From: Lutibacter sp.
Lineage (GTDB): Bacteria; Bacteroidota; Bacteroidia; Flavobacteriales; Flavobacteriaceae
Assembly: GCF_021647475.1 (NCBI RefSeq)
Contig: NZ_JAKIUR010000001.1
Location: 94,636-158,635, forward strand
Direction: 5' to 3'
Length of the DNA stretch: 64,000 nucleotides
A program made the position numbers and the translations under genes. Numbering within the stretch: the stretch's first letter is position 1; every line of letters starts with the position of its first letter. The notes beneath the pieces were generated by a model. It worked only from the letters and a program-made list of their open reading frames with translations, did not search any database and was not told where the DNA came from. This document shows, one piece after another, positions 1 through 9,300 of this stretch.

Positions 1-2163
1 GTAATTTCAAGTGTTAACGGTTATTTTTTTATTGAAAATGTAGCTGAAAATTCGGTATTAGAAATAAGACATATTTCTTATCCAGCTATTTTTTTAAATG
101 CTAATGATTTTTTAATCCAAAAAAAATGCCTTGCTGTTTCGCTAACTCAAAAAATACAACAACTACCTGAAATTATAATAAGTAACTTTTTAACTTCAGG
201 AATTTCCCTAAAAACCGATAATTCTTTTCATATAAATTTACCAGAATCAGGAATTTTACCCGGCTTAATTGAGCCTGATGTTTTACAAAAAATAAAAGTT
301 ATTCCTGGTGTTAGTAGTGTTAATGAAACGGTTTCTAACATAAATATTAGAGGCGGAACAACCGATGAGAATTTGTTACTTTGGGATGGAATTAAAATGT
401 ACCATTCCGGTCATTTTTTTGGACTAATCTCAACTTTTAATCCTTATTTAACTAAAAGCGTAACGGTTATTAAAAACGGAACAAGTGCACAGTATAATGA
501 CGGAGTTTCAGGTACCATTAAAATTGAATCTTTAGATAAAGTAAATAAAACTATTTTTGCAGGTGCAGGATTTAATCTACTTAGTGCTGATGCTTATGCT
601 TATATTCCTATTTCAAAAAAAATTGGATTTCAATTTTCAGGAAGGCGATCAATTACAGATTGGCTAAAAACACCAACGTTTACACAATATTTTAATAAAG
701 CATTTCAAGATTCAAAAATTACATCAAATACCTCTTCAGAAGAAAATGTAACCCAAAATTCAAACTTTAACTTTTTTGATTATAGTTTTAAGTTTTTGTA
801 TAATTTTAATAAAAATCACCATATTAGAATTAACTTTTTAAGGATAGAAAATAGTTTAGATTATAAAGAATTGTTATCTAATGAAACAAACTTCAGCTCA
901 AAAACAAGCAACCTAGAACAAGAAAATATGGTATTTGGATTTCAACTAAAAAGCAAGTGGAGTTCTAAATTTAATACTTTTTTACAGGCGTATTATACTA
1001 AATACACAAATAAAGCTTCCAATTTTTCATTATTAACTGACCAGCGATTATTACAAAATAACATTGTGCTAGAAACGGGTATTAAACTTAACACTAATTA
1101 TCAAATTAATAAAAACCTATCGGTTTTATCGGGTTACCATTTTTATGAATTAGGAGTTACAAATTCTGATGATGTAAATTTACCTTTATTTATTAGAACC
1201 ATTAAAGATGTAATTAGAAACCACTCTTTATATTCACAAGTAAAATTTCATTCAAATAACTATAAAACCTTTATTAACGGAGGAATACGTTTAAATTATA
1301 TAAATAAATTTAAGTTGTTTTTAGCTGAACCTAGAGTTCAAATTTTGCAAAAGTTAACTCCTCAATTATCCTTAAAACTAGGAGGAGAGTTTAAAAGCCA
1401 AAACATTACTCAGGTAGTAGATTTACAGGAAGATTTTTTAGGCGTTGCAAAAAGCAGGTGGACTTTAGCTGATAACAACACTGTTCCAATAATTAAAAGT
1501 AAACAAGCTTCTTTTGGGTTTAATTATAAAGCAAACCATTTGTTTATTGATTTGGAAGGTTTTATTAAAAAAGCAACAGGCATTACTTCATCTAACCAAG
1601 GATTTCAAAATCAATTTCAATTTGTGAAAACAAATGGAAATTACAATGTTAAAGGAATTGAATTTTTAATTAATAAAAAAATAAATAATAGTAGTTTGTG
1701 GTTAAGTTATACTTTTAATGATAATCAATATACCTTCAAAAATTTAACTCCAAATTCATTTCCAAACAATTTAGATATTAGACATAATATTTCATTTGGT
1801 AGTACTTATACCTATAAAAAATTAAATATTGCATTTGGAGTTCATTGGCGAACAGGAAAACCATATACCGTTCCAACAGAAACTAATCCTGTTATAATTA
1901 ATGGAATTTCAAATTCCATTAATTATAGTTTACCTAATAATAAAAATTTAAAAAACTATCTTCGAGCCGATTTTTCAAGCACATATTCTTTTAAATTCAA
2001 TAATAAAGTTAATGGATTTGTAGGGGCTTCTTTGCTAAATATTTTTAATACTAAAAATATACTTAATACTTATTATAGAGCAAATTCTAACGCTACTATT
2101 ACTCAAGTAAATAACAGTTCTATTGGAATTACTCCAAATTTTACTTTTAGAATTAGCATGTAA
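1..2163 (+). CDS. TonB-dependent outer-membrane receptor, 5'-truncated by window edge
   Basis: The reading frame is open from base 1 and ends at TAA 2161-2163, so the start lies outside the window; the first ATG at 373 is internal. The visible 720 residues begin with the end of an N-terminal domain, then a plug domain recognisable by PGVSSVNETVSNINIRGG and by LLLWDGIKMYHSGHFFG, followed by a long series of amphipathic beta strands typical of a 22-strand barrel, ending in an aromatic-rich C-terminus (NFTFRISM). This family imports siderophore or other large ligands across the outer membrane using TonB energy. The ligand cannot be told from sequence. The downstream lipoprotein on the same strand, 141 bp away, may belong to the same unit. 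The N-terminal remnant could be a secretin/TonB short N-terminal domain as found in sigma-regulated receptors, but too little is visible. Confidence 0.88.
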   Translation, partial: VISSVNGYFFIENVAENSVLEIRHISYPAIFLNANDFLIQKKCLAVSLTQKIQQLPEIIISNFLTSGISLKTDNSFHINLPESGILPGLIEPDVLQKIKVIPGVSSVNETVSNINIRGGTTDENLLLWDGIKMYHSGHFFGLISTFNPYLTKSVTVIKNGTSAQYNDGVSGTIKIESLDKVNKTIFAGAGFNLLSADAYAYIPISKKIGFQFSGRRSITDWLKTPTFTQYFNKAFQDSKITSNTSSEENVTQNSNFNFFDYSFKFLYNFNKNHHIRINFLRIENSLDYKELLSNETNFSSKTSNLEQENMVFGFQLKSKWSSKFNTFLQAYYTKYTNKASNFSLLTDQRLLQNNIVLETGIKLNTNYQINKNLSVLSGYHFYELGVTNSDDVNLPLFIRTIKDVIRNHSLYSQVKFHSNNYKTFINGGIRLNYINKFKLFLAEPRVQILQKLTPQLSLKLGGEFKSQNITQVVDLQEDFLGVAKSRWTLADNNTVPIIKSKQASFGFNYKANHLFIDLEGFIKKATGITSSNQGFQNQFQFVKTNGNYNVKGIEFLINKKINNSSLWLSYTFNDNQYTFKNLTPNSFPNNLDIRHNISFGSTYTYKKLNIAFGVHWRTGKPYTVPTETNPVIINGISNSINYSLPNNKNLKNYLRADFSSTYSFKFNNKVNGFVGASLLNIFNTKNILNTYYRANSNATITQVNNSSIGITPNFTFRISM

Positions 2164-2304
2164 TTTTTTAAATTTAATTTACTGTAAATCAATAAGTTAT
2201 TTATATAGATTTCATTTATTATAAAATATTTAATTTATTAGGTAGGGTATTTATTCTTAAAGATGTTAAGTAAATAGATATAACCTCTAAAGACATTTTT
2301 AATT

Positions 2305-3057
2305 ATGAAAACAAAAAAAATTACCCCAATGATTATTGCTATTTTTTTAATAGCACTTACTATTTCTTGTTCAAAAGATAATTCTACTCTAACTAATGTT
2401 GCATCCGCTGGCAATGTAGATTTAAAAGCAAAAGCAACAATTACAAACACAGCCCCTAAAAATAGTTCATCTGCAAAAGGATTATTTAATAACCTTAACA
2501 TTACTAGTCTTAAAATCAATATTAAAAATATTGAATTTGGAGTTAATGAAAACGAAGGAGAGCACATGAATCCAAATGATAGTATTTATCATGATTTAGA
2601 ATTAGATGGTCCCTTTTTATTAGACCTTGCCTCAGGTAATACCACTATAGATATTGCAAATGTTCAAATACCTAATAACATATATAATAAAGTTCAGTTT
2701 GAATTAAATAAAAACATGAATCCTAATAGTACTATATTTGGGAAATCAATTGAAATTAAAGGAGATATTAATGGTATTCCTTTTATTTTTTGGACAGATG
2801 CAGAAGAAGAAATGAAAGTTAACTTTTCAGCTGCAAACACAAATATTGTTGTAAACGGAACAACAACAACTACTACTATTAATTTTGATTTAAGTGCTAT
2901 TTTTGGAGCTGCTTCAACAATCGATTTTTCACTAGCTGTTGATGGGAATGCAGACGGTATAATTGAAATTTCACCTGATAATGTTGATGGAAATGCAGAT
3001 TTAGCTGACTTAATTAAAAATTTATTTGAAGAAGGCACTGACCTTGAAAATGACTAA
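2305..3057 (+). CDS. lipoprotein, DUF4382-like beta-sandwich
   Basis: The 250-residue protein starts with a lipoprotein signal peptide (IFLIALTISCSKD, lipidated Cys at about residue 22). The body has the pattern of small Bacteroidetes lipoproteins resembling DUF4382: ITSLKINIKNIEFGV, then LDGPFLLDLASGNT and IPNNIYNKVQFELNK. A threonine run (NGTTTTTTINF) is encoded by an ACA/ACT-rich stretch near 2860-2880. The C-terminus has two Asp-rich motifs, DGNADGIIEI and DNVDGNADL, that look like metal (calcium) binding loops. It lies downstream of the TonB receptor and ends just before a clear terminator. Function is unknown; assignment to DUF4382 is a resemblance, not a proven match. Confidence 0.75.
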   Translation: MKTKKITPMIIAIFLIALTISCSKDNSTLTNVASAGNVDLKAKATITNTAPKNSSSAKGLFNNLNITSLKINIKNIEFGVNENEGEHMNPNDSIYHDLELDGPFLLDLASGNTTIDIANVQIPNNIYNKVQFELNKNMNPNSTIFGKSIEIKGDINGIPFIFWTDAEEEMKVNFSAANTNIVVNGTTTTTTINFDLSAIFGAASTIDFSLAVDGNADGIIEISPDNVDGNADLADLIKNLFEEGTDLEND

Positions 3058-3082
3058 TATTTATTAATCTTGAATTTAATTT

Positions 3083-3113
3083 AAAGCCTATGATTTTCTC
3101 ATAGGCTTTTTAT
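3083..3113 (+). terminator. intrinsic terminator after the lipoprotein gene
   Basis: Perfect 11 bp stem AAAGCCTATGA (3083-3093) with TCATAGGCTTT (3099-3109), a 5 nt loop and a following T-rich run. It ends the TonB receptor/lipoprotein transcription unit. Confidence 0.85.
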
Positions 3114-3160
3114 ATATATTACCATTAAACGTTTAAAAGGATACATCTCTTAAATTTAAG

Positions 3161-3193
3161 TAAAAAAAAGAGCTACAAACCCCTGTAGCTCTT
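3161..3193 (-). terminator. orphan terminator of the tRNA-Asn/tRNA-Arg operon, displaced by the integrative element
   Basis: Perfect 10 bp stem AAGAGCTACA (3168-3177) with TGTAGCTCTT (3184-3193); on the minus strand it is followed by seven T residues (complement of 3162-3168). No minus-strand gene lies immediately to its right. It abuts the left attachment repeat at 3198, and the tRNA genes at 15131-15319 read toward it. The simplest reading is that it was the tRNA operon terminator before the 11.9 kb insertion. Confidence 0.75.
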
Positions 3194-3197
3194 AACT

Positions 3198-3210
3198 GTG
3201 ACTCCACCAG
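3198..3210 (+). repeat. attL-side 13 bp direct repeat
   Basis: GTGACTCCACCAG is identical to 15130-15142. Read on the minus strand it is the end of the T arm, the acceptor 3' strand and the discriminator of tRNA-Arg. The base beyond the match differs (3197 T against 15129 G), which fixes that side of the identity block. Confidence 0.85.
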
Positions 3211-3297
3211 AGTTTATTTCATTTCTAGGTTTACACCTATTTTATTGACTTTCGTGCGTTTTTATTGTCCTCATGATTGAGGTTAATTTTAACCGAG

Positions 3298-3348
3298 TGG
3301 ACATAAATGGACTCAAAAGGACTAGAATGGACACATAAATGGACACAT
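3298..3348 (+). promoter_or_regulatory. left-end TGGACA repeats, putative integrase arm-type sites
   Basis: Repeated units TGGACATAAATGGACTC (3298-3314) and TGGACACATAAATGGACACA (3328-3347) lie between the left attachment repeat and the integrase start. A matching pair with a similar spacer occurs at the right end (15056-15075) and I noticed no others in the window. Position and pairing suggest integrase or excisionase binding. Confidence 0.6.
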
Positions 3349-3410
3349 TTTTAGGCTAAAAAAACTCTGAATCATAACTTTAAGAATATTAAATTTTAAA
3401 AAGTTATACA

Positions 3411-4715
3411 ATGAAAACAAAATTTTATTTACGTAAAAGTAGCAAAAAAACAACTATTTATTTTGAATTTAGAAATGGAACTAAAAATAAATTAAGAGTA
3501 TCAACAGGATTTTCAATTAATAATGAAAAAGAATGGAAACCTATTAATCAAAGAATAAAATTACCCTCATCAACTATTAATGCAAAAATAATCAACAGTA
3601 AGTTATCCGATATGGAATCCGAACTTAATAAATTGTATGTTAAAATGGAAATGGAAGATATTAATATTGAATTAATAACTAAAATATTCAATAAAATATT
3701 TGGTAAAAAAAATTTAATCAAGGCTAAATTTCAAAACAAGAATATTGAATCAAATGAGTATAATGGTAAGTCATTAAACAATGTGTTAAACTATTATGAT
3801 TATTATGTTGAAAAATATCAAAAAGTACCTTTGCCATCAACTAAGAAATTGCTAAAAAAAGTCTCAACAAAGGCTTATAAAAGTTCTAAAAAAAAATTAG
3901 AATTATTTCTTTCTTCTAAAAAAATTTATAATTTCACTTTTAACGATATAAATGAAAGTTTTTATGAAAGTTTTATTGATTATTTATATACATGTGATTT
4001 TTCAATTAATTATATTGGCACAATAATTAAAAGGTTGAAATCGGTTATGAAATCATCTTTTGATAAAGAAATTCATTCTAATATCGCCTATCTTAAACCA
4101 TATTTTGTCGCACAATTTGAAATTATAAATCACCCATATCTGAATACTTCTGAAATAGATAAAATAATAAATCTTAAAATTAATGACGAAGATGATGAAA
4201 ATATTAGAAACATATTTGCAATTCAATGTTTAACAGGTTATCGAATTGAAGATTTATTAAATCAACTTAAAAACCCTGATATTACAACTGAAGGGGACAA
4301 AAGATTTTTTCATACAATACAATTAAAAACTCAAAATGAAGTATATATTCCTATAACATCGAAGATTTTAAAAATCATTTCAGAAAACAAAGGGAAATTG
4401 CCTAAATATGTTCATCAAAATATTATTAATAAAAGAATCAAAGAAATATGCAAAGAAGCTGGAATAACAAAAAAATATTCAATCACTAGAACTTATGGAA
4501 GGGAGCGTAAAATAATTACTCTTCCAAAATATAAGTTTGTTGCAACTCATACAGCAAGAAGGTCATTTTGTACTAATGCTTATATGGCTGGTGTCAGAGT
4601 CCACCATATTATGAGTATATCGGGACATAAAACCGAAAAGGTATTTTTAAATTATGTGAAAGTTGAAAAACGTTTTGAAGCAATAAAAATCGCTGAACAT
4701 CCTTATTTTAAATAA
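3411..4715 (+). CDS. tyrosine recombinase (site-specific integrase)
   Basis: The 434-residue protein catalyses integration and excision of the surrounding element. The N-terminal third has the arm-binding fold (FYLRKSSKKTTIYFEF) and a SAM-like core-binding domain at about residues 120-235. The catalytic domain shows the full set: Arg278 in LTGYRIEDLL, Lys306 in the beta-hairpin QLKTQNEVYIP, His380-x-x-Arg383 in HTARRSF, His406 in SGHKTEK, and the nucleophile Tyr415 in FLNYVKV. This layout and length match the integrases common on Bacteroidetes integrative elements. It begins 200 bp inside the left attachment repeat, the end far from the tRNA gene, and reads inward. The start ATG at 3411 is preceded by an AT-rich leader. 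Confidence 0.95.
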   Translation: MKTKFYLRKSSKKTTIYFEFRNGTKNKLRVSTGFSINNEKEWKPINQRIKLPSSTINAKIINSKLSDMESELNKLYVKMEMEDINIELITKIFNKIFGKKNLIKAKFQNKNIESNEYNGKSLNNVLNYYDYYVEKYQKVPLPSTKKLLKKVSTKAYKSSKKKLELFLSSKKIYNFTFNDINESFYESFIDYLYTCDFSINYIGTIIKRLKSVMKSSFDKEIHSNIAYLKPYFVAQFEIINHPYLNTSEIDKIINLKINDEDDENIRNIFAIQCLTGYRIEDLLNQLKNPDITTEGDKRFFHTIQLKTQNEVYIPITSKILKIISENKGKLPKYVHQNIINKRIKEICKEAGITKKYSITRTYGRERKIITLPKYKFVATHTARRSFCTNAYMAGVRVHHIMSISGHKTEKVFLNYVKVEKRFEAIKIAEHPYFK

Positions 4716-4778
4716 TTTACTTTAAATCATCTTGAAAACTTATTTATTATAATAAAAGTCAACATCAAACTATAATTT

Positions 4779-4857
4779 AAGTTTAAAGACTGATAAAAAT
4801 TTGTAATAATAAGTTTAAAAGCTTAATTTTGCAATTAAATTTTAAGTTTATAAACTT
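4779..4857 (+). promoter_or_regulatory. promoter with three palindromic operator-like sites before the HTH/Fic pair
   Basis: A perfect 14 bp palindrome AAGTTTATAAACTT (4844-4857) touches the start codon. Two similar sites lie upstream: AAGTTTAAAAGCTT (4811-4824, 12 of 14 identical) and AAGTTTAAAGACTG (4779-4792, 11 of 14). A Bacteroidetes-type promoter fits among them: TTTG at 4800-4803, 20 bp, then TAATTTTG at 4824-4831. The middle site sits between the -33 and -7 elements and the last covers the translation start, as expected for autorepression by the HTH protein encoded next. Confidence 0.65.
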
Positions 4858-5322
4858 ATGAAAAATACAAAACAACAATTAATATTAGAAACACTAGATA
4901 AAAAATTACTGTCTTTTCAGTCGTTAAAAGATATTGCTGTACCTCCAAAAGGTTGGGTACACACTTTAAGAACGGCATTAAAAATGTCGTTACGACAATT
5001 AAGCTCTAAAATGGGTATTACACCACAGAGTTTAAAAGATATGGAAAGTAGAGAAGTTACAGGAACAATTACCTTAAAAACGTTAAGAGATATTGCTAGT
5101 GCTATGGATATGCAATTAGTTTACGGTTTTGTATCTAAACATTATACATTGGAAGAAATGATACATAATAAAGCAAAATTATTAGCAACTGAAATTGTTT
5201 TGCGAACAAATAATACAATGGTATTGGAAGAACAACAAAATTCTGAACAGCGTATAAAAAAGGCTATTAATCAAAAAACAGAAGAGATTATGAATGAATT
5301 ACCAAAATATCTATGGGACTAA
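4858..5322 (+). CDS. mobile mystery protein A-like HTH regulator
   Basis: The 154-residue protein has a central helix-turn-helix of the XRE type at about residues 35-90 (LRTALKMSLRQLSSKMGI, then SLKDMESREVTGTITLKTLR). The downstream gene is a Fic protein overlapping by 10 bp. This exact pairing is the signature of 'mobile mystery protein A and B' (TIGR02612/TIGR02613), families known to occur together in mobile DNA. Family knowledge suggests A is a DNA-binding protein, probably regulating the pair and perhaps restraining B. Palindromic sites directly upstream support autoregulation. The C-terminal part (residues 100-154) is helical and charged and could contact the Fic partner. Role as an antitoxin is inference. 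Confidence 0.85.
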   Translation: MKNTKQQLILETLDKKLLSFQSLKDIAVPPKGWVHTLRTALKMSLRQLSSKMGITPQSLKDMESREVTGTITLKTLRDIASAMDMQLVYGFVSKHYTLEEMIHNKAKLLATEIVLRTNNTMVLEEQQNSEQRIKKAINQKTEEIMNELPKYLWD

Positions 5323-5909
5323 CAATTAAGTATATCGATGGGCAAACTCCACTTAATGAAGAAGAGCAAGAAGGTTTAAAAATTGCTGTTATAACTACTC
5401 GTGAAGAATTAGACGAATTTGAACAGTTAAATATTGAAAAAGCTATACATTGGACTATTGGGAAAAAAATAAAACCCGAACAGTTATTTTCAGAAAAATT
5501 TATAAAAGACTTGCATAAAAAAATGTATGGAGATGTATGGAAATGGGCAGGAGAATTTAGAACCTCTGAAAAAAATATTGGTGTTAAAAGTTACTTAATA
5601 GCTACACAATTAAAACAACTGTTAGATGATGCTTCATTTTGGGTTAAGAATAACACATATAATGCCGAAGAGTTAGCAATACGCTTTAAGCATCGTTTAG
5701 TAAGCATTCACTGTTTTGCAAACGGAAACGGTAGGCATTCTCGTTTAATGGCAGATTTAATTATGGAAAAAATATACCATAAAAACTTTTTTTCGTGGGG
5801 TGGTACTAATTTAGTGAAAGCTACAAAAACAAGAGAAAATTACATTAAGGCTATTAAAAAGGCAGATAAACAAGATATAAGCCAACTAATAGCCTTTGCA
5901 AAATCATAA
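5313..5909 (+). CDS. mobile mystery protein B-like Fic-domain protein
   Basis: The 198-residue protein has the Fic core with the catalytic motif HCFANGNGRHSR at residues 133-144, matching HxFx(D/A)GNGRxxR, so the catalytic His133, the anion-hole Gly residues and Arg141 are present. The flap region preceding it contains the usual WxWAGEFRTSEKNIG. Fic enzymes transfer AMP or other phosphate-containing groups from nucleotides to target proteins. The gene overlaps the HTH gene by 10 bp (ATGGGACTAA), which implies translational coupling. Cys replaces the usual Pro after the catalytic His. By family context it is mobile mystery protein B; a toxin or addiction role is a reasonable hypothesis, but the target is unknown. 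Confidence 0.88.
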   Translation: MGLTIKYIDGQTPLNEEEQEGLKIAVITTREELDEFEQLNIEKAIHWTIGKKIKPEQLFSEKFIKDLHKKMYGDVWKWAGEFRTSEKNIGVKSYLIATQLKQLLDDASFWVKNNTYNAEELAIRFKHRLVSIHCFANGNGRHSRLMADLIMEKIYHKNFFSWGGTNLVKATKTRENYIKAIKKADKQDISQLIAFAKS

Positions 5910-5919
5910 GTGTTCTTTT

Positions 5920-6339
5920 TCATTCAATCATTTCTTTTAATTTAAAAGACTGTTTTTCTATTTCATCAATAAAGCTATCAATTTCATTTGTTGACAAACC
6001 TGAAACAGAAAATTTAATTGATTTATTTTCTGTTGAATTTATATAAACAACTTTTTCTTTATTAAAGGTGTACATCAAATAGAATATAACTGATAACGCT
6101 AATGGAAGTTGAAAAGGTAAGTTTAGCTTTAAAGCTATAAATATACTTGCAAAAGAAATTATTGCAAAGTGCAAATACTTAATATTTTCATAGTATGTTA
6201 CATTTATTATAGAGATTTTATCTAACATTACAGAGGTATAAGCATAATTGCTTGAATAAAATCGCACTCTATAATTAGTCAGTTTAATTGATTTATTTTT
6301 TAATTCTTTAATTAAATTTTCTCCTTTTAAAGCTTCCAT
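5920..6339 (-). CDS. small membrane protein with PH-like domain
   Basis: The 139-residue protein begins with LKNKSIKLTNYRVRF and TSVMLDKISIINVTYYEN, a pattern seen in bacterial PH-like domains that follow 'LTNxRV' with an inserted membrane hairpin. Two hydrophobic segments (about residues 53-72 and 76-92: HFAIISFASIFIALKLNL and LPLALSVIFYLMY) would anchor it. The C-terminal part (KSIKFSVSGLSTNEIDSFID) would complete the beta-sandwich. It lies convergent to the Fic gene with only 10 bp between them, and 19 bp downstream of the metalloprotease on the same strand. Function is not known. No lipoprotein signal is visible. Confidence 0.65.
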   Translation of the reverse strand: MEALKGENLIKELKNKSIKLTNYRVRFYSSNYAYTSVMLDKISIINVTYYENIKYLHFAIISFASIFIALKLNLPFQLPLALSVIFYLMYTFNKEKVVYINSTENKSIKFSVSGLSTNEIDSFIDEIEKQSFKLKEMIE

Positions 6340-6358
6340 TTTTTATTGTTTTATAAAA

Positions 6359-9300
6359 CTACTTAATAATTAATTTTTTAGTACTAGAACCTGACTCGTT
6401 ATAAAATTTCAAATAATAAATTCCTTCACTTAAATACGAGGCATTAATGTTATTTATTCCTTTTTTTAATAAAAAAGATTTTAAAACTTGTTTTCCTAAT
6501 ACATCAAATAATTGCACCGTTACTTTTTCATTAAACTCTGATTGAATTGTAAATATTCCAGACGTTGGATTAGGAAATAATTTAATATTCTCATTGATAT
6601 TTAAATCATTTACTCCTAATGTAATTGAATTATAACTAGCTTTCCAACCATTACTTCTTAAAGATTCATCAGAGAGAAACAATACAAACATACTTCCTCC
6701 AGTAGAAGTCACGGGTGATGGAATAGTTGTCCCAGTAAATGTTCCTAAAACAGGAGATGTATCATCAACACCGTCATAAACTATTACCCCATCATAATCT
6801 AATTCAGTATCAAATTCAGAAAATGACAAAGTAATTGAATTTGCACTCGTTGGCTGAATTAACCAAGAGTAATAAGAGTTATTAGAATACATATCAACAT
6901 CACTTCCATCTGAAAAAGCACCATTTATTGCCGTTAAATTTGTAGTTGAGCCATTGCAGTAAGTAGCTTCTGTTGATATGTAGTTTGCAGACCAACCTTG
7001 ATAAGTGTCTGAAATATCAGAGTAAAAACGTACAAACATACTACCTCCAGATGAAGTTATATTTGGAGGGATATTACTACCTGTAAATCTACCCAATAAA
7101 GTTGCATTTTCTGAAGTTCCATCATAAATTTCAACTGCATCATAAATAGTATTACCATCAGTTGTAGCATTCTCAAGTTCAAAACCCGTAAATCTTAAAG
7201 TAACACTAGTTGCTTGTGGAGGTTGTATCAACCAAGAACAATTACTATTATTACAATAATTATTTGTCCCGCTTCCATCTGAAATTGTACCATAATCAGA
7301 AGTATTTAGAATTGTTACATCTGAGCAATAGGTAGAACCTGTAGAAGTGTAATTTGCTAAAAAACCTTGCCCAGTTGTTGAAAAATCTGAAATAAAAACA
7401 ACTGTCATAACCCCAGTAGTTGAGGTAACTGAACTTGGTAAAGTTGAACCAGATAAAGTCGCTATTTGATGCGTACCTGTTAAATCATCATAAATTACTA
7501 AACCATCATAATCTAATTCTGTGTCTAATTCAGATAAAGATAAAGTGACTGTATTTGCACAAGGAGGAGCTATAAACCAATAACACATTTGATTATTTCC
7601 ATAATTTAAAACACCCGAACCGTCACTAAATGAACCCGTTGGTGTAGATAAAATAGTACCCCCATTACAAGTAGGTGCATTGCTTATTGTAGTATAATTA
7701 GCTGACCAACCATTAGCATTAATAGATGTGTCAGAAATAAATTTAATATACATAGCACCAACTCCCGAAGAAGTACTTATTGTGGGGGGCAAAGTGTTAC
7801 CCCACCAAGTTGCTAAAATTGGATATGTGTCATTTGGTCCATCATAAACTGTAACAACATCATTATTAGGTTCTGTGTCAAAGGCACTAAATGTCAAACT
7901 AATTTGAGTTGCACCCTTTGGTGCTATTAACCAAGAACAATTTCTATTATCATTGTAGTTTGCTAAACCACTTCCATCCGTAATTGTACCACTTGTGGCA
8001 GTTAAATTTGTAGTACCACTACAATAATTGTTTGGGTCATTTCCAATGCCAACTGCATACCAAGCCTGCCTAACGGATGTATATTGTGTTGAAGGATTAC
8101 CATATAAATCTTCTGCGGATTGTAATGAACCGTAATAAGCATCCATATAAGTAGCATTTGGAGTTAAATAAGTTACTAAATTTCTATATGCTATTTGTCT
8201 GGCATTTGCAATTCCAATTCCTGTTACTGAATAAGTATTGCTAATATCATTTGTCCCAGAACCACCTTGACTCAATAAATAAAACCAGAAATTTTGTACA
8301 CCACTATTTGTATGTACGCCGCCGTGGTCATTGGTTGTGTCAGCAGTATTTACCCAATAAGTACCATTGTATGTGTCAGGTTGTTGTGAAATACCAGTTG
8401 GATTATTAGGGTTTGACATTGAGCGAAGATTGGAAGTAGAAACCATAACATCTTCTCCAATAGTCCAATCTGGATTTACGCCTGAATAAAATTCTATACA
8501 AGTGCCAAAAATATCTGCAAATGATTCGTTTAAACCACCTGACTCTCCTTGATAAGTTAAACCTCCATTTCCATTATTATTTATTACCATATGAGAAAAT
8601 TCATGTCCTTCAACATCAATTCCAACAAGAGGTTTCATATAAGTACCATCCCCCATACCATAAACCATTAGATTATAAGGAGAAGGAGCTGCGAACGCAT
8701 TATTTGGCAAACCAGCTGTTGAACCAAAGACTGATTGAACAACTGAAGGTGGAGGATTAAGATACTGTCTAATGATACTACCACTGCCATCATAACTATT
8801 TCTGCTAAAGATATTTAAATAAAAATCATACGTTTCTTCCATACCCCAATGAACATCTAAGGCAGGATTTCCAAGAACAGAAATTAAATATGTGCCATTA
8901 TTACCACTGCCTGACCAACTTTGTGTGCCGCTTGATGTTGCGATAGCGTAAGAACCCCCAAAATCATCCGAATTAACAGCATCATAATCCCAAATTTCTG
9001 CTGTATAGGGTGGATTGGTTAATAGAATATTTAAATTACTGAATGTAACAGATGGGTTTGTATTATTAAAATAATTAGATGTATAAACTGTTTGATTAGA
9101 ACCATCTTTAATTTTAATGTATAAATCAGGAGTTACATCTGCAAAAACAGTGTACCACCAACTTTGAGCAATGTTTGAAATTGTAAAAGATGATAGTCGA
9201 GAAACACCATTCCAAGAAGTTGAAGCATTTGTAAAGTCTGTTGAACCAGTAAATCCAGCAGTTGTTAATCCTGTTGCATTTGTAGCGTTGTAAGTTTCAA

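Noticed and set aside
373..2163. TonB receptor starting at ATG 373
   Set aside because: The frame is open and clearly coding (plug domain) from base 1, so 373 is internal and the gene is truncated by the window edge.
2238..3038. Minus-strand frames of 109 and 114 codons
   Set aside because: They are antisense to the well-supported lipoprotein gene, with no protein-like motifs.
3298..3348. CRISPR-like array of short repeats
   Set aside because: Units are 7-17 bp and spacing is irregular; there is no repeated 25-40 bp unit and no cas gene. Recombination arm sites fit better.
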